Part shown: positions 1-10,238 of the stretch, piece after piece
Position numbering within the stretch: position 1 is the stretch's first letter
How the letters are laid out: each line of letters opens with the position of its first letter
Assembly: GCA_965644295.1 (NCBI GenBank)
Contig: CBFFRP010000110.1
Coordinates: forward strand, 62,001 to 126,000
DNA length: 64,000 nt
Reading direction: 5' to 3'
Source of the DNA: Paraphysomonas bandaiensis
Taxonomy: Eukaryota; Chrysophyceae
Translations under genes and position numbers: made by a program
Notes under the pieces: model-generated
The model's input: the letters and a program-made list of their open reading frames with translations, nothing else
Databases searched by the model: none
What the model was told of the DNA's origin: nothing

Positions 1-2189
1 TGTGTGAGGAAGATCGGTCTCATCAGGTGGAGTCTCTTCGTGAGGAGTTGTCAACTTTGGAGAGAAAACATCAAGAGGAACGTGAGCAAGCGGATGGTGC
101 GGACAATAGCTTACGTTTACGTCTGGAGCAGTTGCAGGTGTGTATAATTTAATGTGTGTGATGTATGAAAGCTATGATGGGCGTGTCTTTGTCGAGACAA
201 GCTTTAAGCATGTAGATGAAATTGTTGATGCATTGTATGTGTGGAGTATTTAAGTGTATATTCTGTACAGGATGAGCTGGCATCACTAGCTGCTGCAAAG
301 GAGGCCTGTGAAGCTACTAACCAGTCACAGAAGGAAGAGTTAGAGAAGTTGAAGCATGAGTTGTCTATGTGTGAGGAAGATCGGTCTCATCAGGTGGAGT
401 CTCTTCGTGAGGAGTTGTCAACTTTGGAGAGAAAACATCAAGAGGAACGTGAGCAAGCGGATGGTGCGGACAATAGCTTACGTTTACGTCTGGAGCAGTT
501 GCAGGTGTGTATAATTTAATGTGTGTGATGTATGAAAGCTATGATGGGCGTGTCTTTGTCGAGACAAGCTTTAAGCATGTAGATGAAATTGTTGATGCAT
601 TGTATGTGTGGAGTATTTAAGTGTATATTCTGTACAGGATGAGCTGGCATCACTAGCTGCTGCAAAGGAGGCCTGTGAAGCTACTAACCAGTCACAGAAG
701 GAAGAGTTAGAGAAGTTGAAGCATGAGTTGTCTATGTGTGAGGAAGATCGGTCTCATCAGGTGGAGTCTCTTCGTGAGGAGTTGTCAACTTTGGAGAGAA
801 AACATCAAGAGGAACGTGAGCAAGCGGATGGTGCGGACAATAGCTTACGTTTACGTCTGGAGCAGTTGCAGGTGTGTATAATTTAATGTGTGTGATGTAT
901 GAAAGCTATGATGGGCGTGTCTTTGTCGAGACAAGCTTTAAGCATGTAGATGAAATTGTTGATGCATTGTATGTGTGGAGTATTTAAGTGTATATTCTGT
1001 ACAGGATGAGCTGGCATCACTAGCTGCTGCAAAGGAGGCCTGTGAAGCTACTAACCAGTCACAGAAGGAAGAGTTAGAGAAGTTGAAGCATGAGTTGTCT
1101 ATGTGTGAGGAAGATCGGTCTCATCAGGTGGAGTCTCTTCGTGAGGAGTTGTCAACTTTGGAGAGAAAACATCAAGAGGAACGTGAGCAAGCGGATGGTG
1201 CGGACAATAGCTTACGTTTACGTCTGGAGCAGTTGCAGGTGTGTATAATTTAATGTGTGTGATGTATGAAAGCTATGATGGGCGTGTCTTTGTCGAGACA
1301 AGCTTTAAGCATGTAGATGAAATTGTTGATGCATTGTATGTGTGGAGTATTTAAGTGTATATTCTGTACAGGATGAGCTGGCATCACTAGCTGCTGCAAA
1401 GGAGGCCTGTGAAGCTACTAACCAGTCACAGAAGGAAGAGTTAGAGAAGTTGAAGCATGAGTTGTCTATGTGTGAGGAAGATCGGTCTCATCAGGTGGAG
1501 TCTCTTCGTGAGGAGTTGTCAACTTTGGAGAGAAAACATCAAGAGGAACGTGAGCAAGCGGATGGTGCGGACAATAGCTTACGTTTACGTCTGGAGCAGT
1601 TGCAGGTGTGTATAATTTAATGTGTGTGATGTATGAAAGCTATGATGGGCGTGTCTTTGTCGAGACAAGCTTTAAGCATGTAGATGAAATTGTTGATGCA
1701 TTGTATGTGTGGAGTATTTAAGTGTATATTCTGTACAGGATGAGCTGGCATCACTAGCTGCTGCAAAGGAGGCCTGTGAAGCTACTAACCAGTCACAGAA
1801 GGAAGAGTTAGAGAAGTTGAAGCATGAGTTGTCTATGTGTGAGGAAGATCGGTCTCATCAGGTGGAGTCTCTTCGTGAGGAGTTGTCAACTTTGGAGAGA
1901 AAACATCAAGAGGAACGTGAGCAAGCGGATGGTGCGGACAATAGCTTACGTTTACGTCTGGAGCAGTTGCAGGTGTGTATAATTTAATGTGTGTGATGTA
2001 TGAAAGCTATGACGGGCGTGTCTTTGCCGAGACAAGCTTTAAGCATGTAGATGAAATTGTTGATGCATTGTATGTGTGGAGTATGTAAGTGTATATTCTG
2101 TACAGGATGAGCTGGCATCACTAGCTGCTGCAAAGGAGGCCTGTGAAGCTACTAACCAGTCACAGAAGGAAGAGTTAGAGAAGTTGAAG
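1..2189 (+). repeat. 367-bp tandem array of exon plus intron inside the coiled-coil gene
   Basis: The unit recurs with exact 367-bp spacing (for example at 241, 608, 975, 1342, 1709 and 2076). Each unit holds a 234-nt exon of 78 codons (begins DELASLAAAK, ends RLEQLQ) and a 133-nt intron (GTGTGTATAA to CTGTACAG). Both introns are phase 0, so any copy number keeps the frame. The visible full units look identical by eye, introns included; only the final intron (1973-2105) shows a few substitutions. The last exon copy (2106-2345) matches the first 84 nt of the repeat exon and then diverges, which places the array border inside an exon. The array continues past position 1, so copy number is unknown. 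Confidence 0.95.
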
Positions 2190-4526
2190 CAGTTGGTATC
2201 AACATCAGCTGCATCATTTGAGGCCTGTATGAAAGAAAAGAGTGCGTTAGAAAGGAGAATTGAGAAAGCCAAGGAATTCTTCAACACGAAGAAAGTTGAG
2301 GAGGAGGTTAGAATTTCTGAGTTGGAAGCTGCAGTGAATTCGAAGGTAATATTGTAGATTTTGCTTTTGGTATTGACTCCGTTTTGTTTAGGTGCTAGCA
2401 GAGAAGGTAGCTTCTGATAGTATGGCTGAGCAACAAAAGTTGAAAGATGAGACCCAGCGCTTAAGCATGCGCGTCTCGGAGTATGTAGACTGGTGTATTT
2501 ATTCTTATCATTAATGTTGTATTAGACTTGAAAAAGAGTTGGAGAACAGCTCATCAATATCTGAGCACCGCCGGAATGAGTTCTTGTCAGACATTGAGGT
2601 ACCTAGCAGTTTTGGTTGCGAAGATTGGTGTAATAATCTACAGAAAAAAGAAAGTACTATACGAACGTACGAAGCAAAGATTGATGAGTTGGGTGGTCAA
2701 ATTCTCCGACTTCAAGAAGCTGAAGAAGTTAGACAGAATAACGAAGATACAGCGAAACATGCGGCAGGTAATGAATACATCTGTTGCTGATGTCTTTGAA
2801 AGTGTTGTAGATACCACTGATGCTCTTGCTCGGCAACTTGAACAGTTGGAAGATAAAGACCGAACTATCGAGGCCATGAGAATCGCACACGAAGAGGTAT
2901 AATTCCAATTTAATGAAAGATACGTGACAATGGTGCATAGGAATTGCATCAGTTACGTGAAAAGGTGGACATGCTAAGTCGTGATTTGGACGCAGCACAA
3001 GATAGTTTAAGCGAAAAGTCTGCTGTAGTAGACACCTTACAGCAAAATATCGCTGCAGTGGAAGTCCAATGCAGCGCTCTACAGGTATGGACTGTCACAG
3101 TACCTCTACTATTTGTCCACATCAAATGAAACTTATATTCACAGTCGGAAAACGACCATATCAAATTGGAATTAGAAAAAGCTGCGGCTCAGTTGGAAAG
3201 TGAAGTTCAACAAAATTTGGTATCACTTTTTCACTTTGTGTGCCCTGTATTTACTTTATAATTAGGAACGCAAGAAAAAAATTAGGGTGTATGTAGACAA
3301 GCTAACGTCGGATAAAGTTCAATTGGAAACTCAACTTCTCGAGAAGACGCAGTGGGCAGATAAGTGTCAAAAAGAAGTCGAAGCTTTAAGGGCGGAACTC
3401 TCTGACTCACGTCGATCTCTTGATTCTATTCAAAGCGAGGTGCAATATCAACATTTTTAATGTATGCGATCTCACAGTATATTCAGTTTGCTAATGACAT
3501 TGCACAAATCAAAGCGAGTGCGGTGAAAGAAGTTGATGGGTACCGTGCTACGCTGAGTAATAGAGATTCTGAAATTGAAAGGTACGCTGGTTAGGCATTC
3601 ACCTTTGTTACAGTATTTTTGTTGTGCACAGGCTGCGTGAGCAAATTGCAGATTTTGATATACGAATTACTGAAAAAGTACGTTGCTGTGGTAACTTGAA
3701 GTGATCTTATATGCATTTTACATTTCCAGGTGAAGCTGGCTGAAGAGCAACTGGTACAGAACGTACAAGAGCTGGAATCGCACAAATCGAAACGCTTGGC
3801 TGCTAGAAGCGAAATGATAGGAATGGCTCAGGTCTTAACTTGACTTTACTTTTTGAATTTATGACATAAATAAAAGGCCTACGAGCGTGCGGAAGCTGAA
3901 TTGCTAGAAACACAGGAGTTTTTAAGGTATACACTGATTCCTTTGGTTTTTGAGCAGGTCGGAGTGCCGATGTATGATGATTTCAGCTATTTCATTTTGT
4001 TGAATAGATATCTGGCGTGGAGTCTGCGTTGCAACATATCGAGTTTGCGACAGGAATTATACTATCTAAGAAGGCAATGAGATTTCGTGCTAAAGCATCA
4101 AACTTCCTTAACCGACAAACCGATCCCTCAACAACAGATAATAGTAGTACGTCCAAACTGACGAACTCTTCTGCAGATCTTGACGATGAAAAGGAACCTT
4201 CGAATATCCACAAGGCGAAATTTCGTGGATCTAAGATATCAGAGTGTATGGAGCAAGCGTATGTACTCAAAAACGAATTAGACAGGGTCCAATCGGGTGT
4301 GAAGTTATTGGGAGACAGTGTAGAGAGACTGAGCACTGTTGTTCAATCGGATAGTCGATGCTGTGCAGGTCTATGTGATGCCATATGGATGTCGGTCACA
4401 TCATATTTATGGCCGTACGGAGAAAAAGGTTTATCTCAAGGTAAATATGAATCTGTACGACTGGATGAAAGCATCCACAATGAAGATCATCCCATAGAGA
4501 GATTTGTTGGCGACGATGATTTATAG
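1..4526 (+). CDS. Long coiled-coil protein, 3' part (5' end outside window)
   Basis: Nineteen exons can be joined in frame: 1-137, 271-504, 638-871, 1005-1238, 1372-1605, 1739-1972, 2106-2345, 2392-2480, 2526-2598, 2644-2767, 2811-2896, 2941-3084, 3145-3219, 3266-3439, 3487-3581, 3632-3677, 3730-3831, 3877-3957, 4008-4526 (stop TAG). The product is almost entirely Glu/Lys/Leu/Gln-rich heptad-like sequence, so an extended coiled-coil rod. The last exon (172 codons) is different: a Ser/Thr/Asp-rich stretch, then a segment with Trp-Met-Ser-Val and Trp-Pro-Tyr and an acidic end (VGDDDL). I see no clear transmembrane helix, GRIP domain or motor, so the protein could be a golgin-like tether, a centrosomal rod or something else; no family is assigned. 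Introns downstream of the array are mostly 44-60 nt, while the array introns are 133 nt. The start of the gene lies to the left of the window. Confidence 0.8.
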
Positions 4527-4936
4527 ATACTTGAATGCAATGTAAATGGCATTGAATTTGACTGGAATTAATAACTGCAAATAATTACGGTGCAGCCGAC
4601 TTCAATACAATATTAACGTACCTATTCAGGTATCATTGTGTACATAATTCGCTCTATTTTCCTTCCTATGTTGAGGGACACTGACTCACTTTTATTTGGT
4701 TATGTTGCTACTTTTTACACTGGATATTGTCCGTACACACTATTCCAGTAATGATTTCTTGCCCTGTACTTGAAAAACATCAAAATCAGACCAATCTCTT
4801 CCAGCATTGGAAGCAATGGGATGCAATTATTAACAAGTACACGATATCAGCTGCTACACTTCTTTGCTAGCCTGCTCTAACTCTTAGCCACTTGTTATCT
4901 TAGCTAAATAGAAAATGTACACCTCTCGATTCCAAT
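4527..4936. other. Intergenic, AT-rich; 3' UTR of the coiled-coil gene
   Basis: No reading frame or known repeat is visible. An AATAAA motif lies at about 4934-4939, where the foldback element begins, so the polyadenylation site of the upstream gene is not settled. Confidence 0.4.
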
Positions 4937-5640
4937 AAAACGTGAGCCGCATATATAGTCAGCAAGTAACGTTCTGCACACACATTGCCAAATGCTTGTG
5001 TACTAAACACATGGGACACTAATACGAGGTGTCACTTGTGTAGACGTCTTTTTGAGCTTTGACGAATAAACAGGCATCCGGGAATGGATCAACTTAAGAA
5101 CTCAAAAATCCTGAAGTCAAGAGATGTCAGGTATATCAACACAGACATTCATTCCTAACTAGTACAGTAACTAACTCTGATATCCTACTATATTTTTAAC
5201 GCTACGAAAGCTGCTTGTGCGCCACCGCAAGCATCAATGTGCAGCCACTCTCGCTATATTACTCAAAGCAAATGCTGAGAACAAGCAGAATGTTGATATA
5301 TACGTGACATCTCTTTGACTTCAGGATTTGTGAGTCCTTAAGGTGAACAGCCCGAATGCTTGACTTCAGAAGGCACCCCAATAACCCGGATGTTCGTTTA
5401 TTCGTCAAGTCCCAAAGACGTCTACACAAGTGATACTTGTATTAGTGGCCCATGTGTGTACCACACAAGTATTTGGCAATGAGTGTGCAGAACGTTACCA
5501 CTAGCTGACTATATATATATGTGGCTCACGCTAGTTTCCCGGAAAAAGTCTCCGGTACTTATCCCCCAGAAAACCACGAAAAGGTGCGAGTCCGACTTTG
5601 TTTGTTGAGGTGACATATTCGTGACGACATATCCAACGAC
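4937..5640. repeat. Foldback repeat with arms of about 200 bp (family A)
   Basis: The segment at about 4940-5150 is the imperfect reverse complement of about 5285-5535: both carry the blocks AGACGTCTACACAAGTGA, TTTATTCGTC, CTTGACTTCAGG and GGCTCAC. The roughly 130-bp centre holds the family core around GCTTGTGCGCCACCGCAAGC. Related blocks recur at about 6700-6820, 11715-12030, 18340-18940, 28150-28880, 31970-32455, 59345-59890 and 61290-61400. The mobilising system is unknown; it may be part of an LTR element or a non-autonomous foldback transposon. Confidence 0.75.
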
Positions 5641-6205
5641 GACCCGGAGGAAGAAGTACCACGAAAGATCACGAGAAGGGTAAGTAATACTGTTCATAAA
5701 AAGAAGGTGGCGGGGTTGTTGTCGAATCCCAGCAGAAAGCAGATCTGATACCTCCCGATGTAGCTGAACTTTATCAGGAAATGATGTCCGGTCTTGCAGA
5801 ACTTCGTGATTTTTTGATGAGAGAAAATGATGATCATCTACCTGCGGATGATCCTCCACCTACTTATGATTCTCCACTTACTAGTAATGTGCCCCCAACG
5901 GCTGTTGCCGCATCGTCTCCGAGCATAGGTAATAATACTACTGTAAGTAGTAGTAGTGGTGTTATTGCATGTAGTAGTGGTGAAGATAGCTATATATCCG
6001 TATGCAATGTATCCAAAATCAGGCTATTCGGTCGAAGCGTTTGCAATCTCAAGAGAGGCAAATGCAGCTATATGATAATATGATATTATTACAAGACACA
6101 AGTATCAGAGGGACAACTTGTAACGCAATAAATACTTCTAATAACAACTATTGTTGCGACTTTTTCTTCATCGTTAACCTCTCAGATACAAAAATTAATG
6201 TAAAA
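5641..6205 (+). pseudogene. Gag-like retroelement remnant, proline-rich
   Basis: A 100-codon open frame at 5781-6083 starts MMSGLAELRDFL and contains DDPPPTYDSPL, which includes a PPxY motif, followed by a Ser/Thr-rich tract. The flanking DNA (to about 6205) is present in inverted orientation at about 50830-51300, where the same protein is frameshifted. The frame has no protease or reverse transcriptase after it. I read this as the amino-terminal Gag-like piece of an uncharacterised element linked to repeat family A, but a simple low-complexity ORF cannot be excluded. Confidence 0.4.
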
Positions 6206-6305
6206 TAATAATTCAATACTTAGATAAGAAACCTGGTGAAATCGCTTTACCTCGACTACTTGTACTAGATAGTTAAACTGCCATGCTAAATTAGTCCTGA
6301 CTCTT

Positions 6306-6652
6306 AAAGGGGTCCTTTCAAAGATTAAAAAAAAGTGCTGGATTTGCCCAAAATCAAACTGGAATTTGGAAAATCGTACCGAACGCGGAAAACAAAATAT
6401 TCTCATTTTCTGGAAAATTTCAGGGAATTAAATTTTGTGCTTTGAGTCGAAAGACAATTCACTGGAGTTTGAGAAGTAAGTGCTGAATTTTTGAATCACG
6501 ATTATACATACAGTGTATACGTTAAATGCACGTATATAGAATATGACCATCGTTCGGTAGGATGAATTACCGAAGTAGAGTGCTTTCTCAGTCAGTGGGA
6601 TTTCTCTAAAATCCAGTAAATGAAAATCCATTGAATGAACCGAACGGGGCCT
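6306..6652. mobile_element. Decayed MITE related to the element at 44413-45287
   Basis: The right end carries CCGAACGGGGCC preceded by AAATCCATTGAATGAA, matching in reverse complement the GGGCCCGTTCGGTTC terminus of the better copy at 44413. The left end retains GTGCTGGATTTGC and ACTGGAATTTGG, but its outer terminus is degenerate. No coding capacity. Confidence 0.6.
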
Positions 6653-6822
6653 CAGACATTCAGTACTAAAATGTTAAGTGCCCTCGACGGATAACAGCAG
6701 TGAAAGTATTTTTATTAGCAATAGGCGTTTAAGAGTCAGGACTAATTTAGTATTGAAATTTATCTAACTCTAGTGCTTAACTCTGATATCCTATCTACTA
6801 TTTAAAGCTACGGCGGATATTA
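6653..6822. repeat. Family A fragment
   Basis: The sequence from about 6715 holds TTATTAGCAATAGGCGT followed by the related ATCCTATCTACTATTT block, as in other family A copies, but stops before the GCTTGTGCG hairpin core and joins the duplicated gene tail at 6823. Confidence 0.6.
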
Positions 6823-7535
6823 TCAAGCTCTGCGCTCTTCAAGGACAGAGTACAAACTTAAATTATCAAGCATCGAAGATAGTATTGTGTACAGGTAGCT
6901 ATATTCTCTGACCAAGAAGTTTCGCTATATTGCTTTCTCATATATATATATATTCATAAATTTCTATTACTAATCACTAATCATACAACACACACGTCTC
7001 ACAATGCTAACACAAAGCATGAGATACCCATCCCACACGGAAACCCACTGCATATTATGGACTAGTCATACGTAATGTAAACATGTTATGTAACTATGCT
7101 CTCAAGAATTCATTCGACTATACTAAATAAAATGTTTCTCGTCATACTTCGTGCTCCGGCAGAAGAAGCAGTGTCAAGCTCTGCGCTCTTCAAGGACAGA
7201 GTACAAACTTAAATTATCAAGCATCGAAGATAGTATTGTGTACAGGTAGCTATATTACTGTGGATTCTCTGACCAAGAAGTTTCGCTATATTGCTTTCTC
7301 ATGTATATATATATTCATAAATTTCTATTACTAATCACTAATCATACAACACACACGTCTCACAATGCTAACACACAAAGCATGAGATACCCATCCCACA
7401 CGGAAACCCACTGCATATTATGGACTAGTCATACGTAGTAAACATGTTATGTAACTATGCTCTCAAGAATTCATTCGACTATACTAAATAAAATATTTCT
7501 CGTCATACTTCGCGCTCCGGCAGAAGAAGCAGTGT
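6823..7535. repeat. Tandem duplication of the 3' end of the TFIIB-like gene
   Basis: 6823-7173 and 7174-7535 are two direct copies, mostly identical apart from small indels and substitutions. Each contains, on the minus strand, the last roughly 20 codons of the TFIIB-like gene with its TGA stop plus about 300 bp of downstream DNA. The copy at 7174 is the one continuous with the gene; the outer copy is a detached tail. It may supply a second terminator or polyadenylation region. Confidence 0.85.
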
Positions 7536-9966
7536 GCAAACGCCCTTTATTGCCATTGCTTGGTTCTTCTTCTGCTGAATAAGAATCGATCTTAGTATTA
7601 TTCTCGCCAACTGCATCTGCAAGATGTGCATTCCTTTGAGATACTTCCAACATATGTGTCAATAAGTCATCATCTTCCGCTTTCAATACGTGACTGCCGC
7701 TTGTGTCCTCCAGATCACGAGATAAACTTCCACCTCTACTTGATTCGGAATTAAAACCGGTCCTGCTCTTAGATAAAATGTCTGCAACATTCCACAAAAA
7801 TAAAGTTTAAGCACAATTGCTTGTACTCCACGTACCGTCCACTTGGTTATGGCGGCTTTCTGCCCGCAATCTGAAGCTTTCAAGTTCTTCAAGACGTTCT
7901 TTCTCAATCAGAGCACCTTCATATGTCGCCCTCACTTTCAACGCAGTTTTTATCACTTTGACCTCGTTTTCCGTCAGTCCAAGCCCTGACTGACCTTCAA
8001 TTGATGACAACGAATCAATATTGAGTCTAATCAGCTTTTGTCCACATGTTAATGTGGACATCGAAGTAATATTTCTTTCTGTGGTATTCCTGTTGGAATT
8101 TGGAGCGTCGGCATTGTCTCCCGAACGCGTTTGTGTCATGTTCTGTTCAATTCTTTTCCTTCTTTTGTTCATAGTGGTCGAGCCAAAACAGGAGGAAATA
8201 GCATCGTTAGTTGGATACTTTCGTTTTTTCTGAATACTGATACCCGCAGTGCATCTGGGGTTTTGTCCTGGGGTACCACCACTGCATTCTTCACTTGATA
8301 CCTCCTGAACAACTCGATTTATAGCAGCGTCATGGCCTTTTCCAAATATTGCCTGTAGCCAAGCCTTAACCTGAAACACACATTAAATGACACATACACA
8401 TCATGTCTCACTCGCCTGGTATTTATCCCATTTTCCGATGGGGGTATTCTGTAGAGTGACGATGGCAACGTCGTTCGATTCCAAGATGTGATTAAGACCA
8501 TCCAATACATGATATGCCTTCAATTTCATAACAGATGTAGTTTCTTGAATGGGTTCCTGCTATTAATGAGCTAACTCGGAATACGACGGCAACATGGTTT
8601 ATGACGATACCTTGGTCTCAGAAATTTGACCAACGTCTTCAAAAGCCAGGACAAGACATGCAGCTACCACAGAGTAGAAGCCATGAAGATGTTGCCTGAC
8701 ATCTCGATACCTGGCAAATCTGTACATGGCGTGAAAAATATTCAATAAGATAACTTCGACTCACTCTTCTCTAGCTCTCGCAAAAACTGAATCGTGAATT
8801 TGTAAATTGGCGCATATATCACCCATGAGTTCAAAGGCCATACGTTTTTGTTCACTCCGATACCCTCGACGAGTGCGACGGTCGTCGTTTCCAATATTGC
8901 TACACGATAAACTTTTACTAAAGTTACATTCCCAATTACTTTCACCTTAGATTCATTTCGACATCCTGATTAGTGCGCCTCAGCTTTTTAAACGTTGCGT
9001 CCGATCCGACAATAACAGTTTTCAAGTTTTCACTAAATCTAAATCATGAAAGCACGACGGATTGAATTCGAATACCTGTCTGGCATGAGGGGGTCAAAAT
9101 TCGGACCATAGTGATTCCTATCCTCCTGTTTCGTATAAGAACAAGTGCCATATCCAATACTGTACCTACCGAATCCTCGGCAAATATACGGAACTCTTGA
9201 CCTTCATCGACAACATGATCTTGTATCACATTCCCGCACCCACTTCTGTCTACCCCAAGACATATCGTGTCTCCTGTACAAGGATCAACCTTGAAGCAGT
9301 TCTGGTCCTGTGATAAGGTGACTACAAGAGTACATAATTCATGTCACAGCTACCTCGTTTTTACATATTCCGCATACTAGTTTAAGGCGGGAGTGATTAT
9401 CTACAGCTAAGGCACTCCATACTTCTTCGTTGTCTGCTATTCCTTCCGACCTCGAAGCCCGGACGCGCTCAATTATTTCGTTAAATTTTTTCAGCAGCTC
9501 CGGCTCTCTGCGTCTCCTTTCCTCTTCCTTTAGGGCTTGTTGTTCAGCATTTTCTCTCCTTTTCGCGGCTTTTACTTCCTCTGTGCAGAGCTTGAAATAA
9601 TATAAATTAACTCAATACACCAGCTACCCGTGTCACTGTCGCTCAATCTGACCACATTGGCTGGTGTAATGGGCGGAACAAGTAAATAACTGCACCATCT
9701 CCAGGCTAACTTCTTCTTCAGTTGCAGCGTTTTGTCGTCACACATCGAAGCCTTATGGTCAATTGCTTCAGAAAAAAGTGAGAGCAAGGTCGGTGTCTAG
9801 GAACGCTGTGGGTTTAATTATGATAATGGAGCACTAAAGAATTAGAAGAACTCCACAGCACAGACATACACACACATACACACACATACACACACAGCAG
9901 TGCAGGACACTCTCCTCCTCTCTGTCGACCCGAAGAAAATTTCGTACCTGCTGCTGGTCTTGCCAT
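7471..9966 (-). CDS. Divergent TFIIB-family protein (zinc ribbon plus cyclin fold)
   Basis: Eleven exons on the minus strand: 9948-9966, 9628-9765, 9354-9580, 9170-9307, 9076-9125, 8946-9038, 8765-8899, 8611-8719, 8416-8559, 7836-8370, 7471-7781, giving about 632 aa. After a charged N-terminal extension of about 125 residues comes a zinc-ribbon-like region: CGIC, then CLGVDRSGCG, followed by VVDEGQEFRIFAEDS, which parallels the post-ribbon segment of TFIIB (Val-Ile-Asp-Glu-x-x-Glu-Trp-Arg). Next is one recognisable cyclin repeat (EQKRMAFELMGDI, then SVVAACLVLAFEDVG). The rest is divergent and ends in a low-complexity tail. The family recruits RNA polymerase to promoters in the nucleus; whether this is TFIIB, a BRF or a lineage-specific paralogue is not resolved. 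The second zinc knuckle is unusual (Cys-x7-Cys). The intron 8371-8415 must use a GC donor to stay open. The first exon, next to a GT-rich intron, is the least certain. Confidence 0.65.
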
Positions 9967-10238
9967 TGTATTCCTGGTATTCTGAAGAATACTACGCTGT
10001 CTCACACAGCTGTGGAAAGAAAGAATGCGAATGGTAGGAAACAAACACATCCGAGTCCATTGACATCTAGACGCACATCATTCATTCGTTCTAACTGTAT
10101 ACCATCAGTAAAATTGTTGTCATGAATGTGCTGGAAACTACCTGTAGCTGGTTTTTCTACAGAATGTAGTGTGAAACCATCGATAGAAAGCGCGTAACTT
10201 ATTTATCTGCAGCGTTGATCTGTGTGACACTTGCTGTT
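9967..10238. promoter_or_regulatory. Short divergent intergenic region, putative bidirectional promoter
   Basis: Only 272 bp separate the start codons of the minus-strand TFIIB-like gene and the plus-strand carrier gene, so both promoters and 5' UTRs must lie here. No TATA box could be assigned with confidence. Confidence 0.45.

Noticed and set aside
1-2189. CRISPR array as an explanation for the regular repeats
   Set aside because: The unit is 367 bp with an exon and a spliceable intron and no unique spacers; the genome is eukaryotic.
2039-2287. Minus-strand ORF of 82 codons across the coiled-coil array border
   Set aside because: It is the antisense shadow of the coiled-coil exon 2106-2345 and crosses its intron.
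9864-9897. Short ACACACAT microsatellite as a functional element
   Set aside because: Simple repeat inside the first intron of the TFIIB-like gene; nothing indicates a role.
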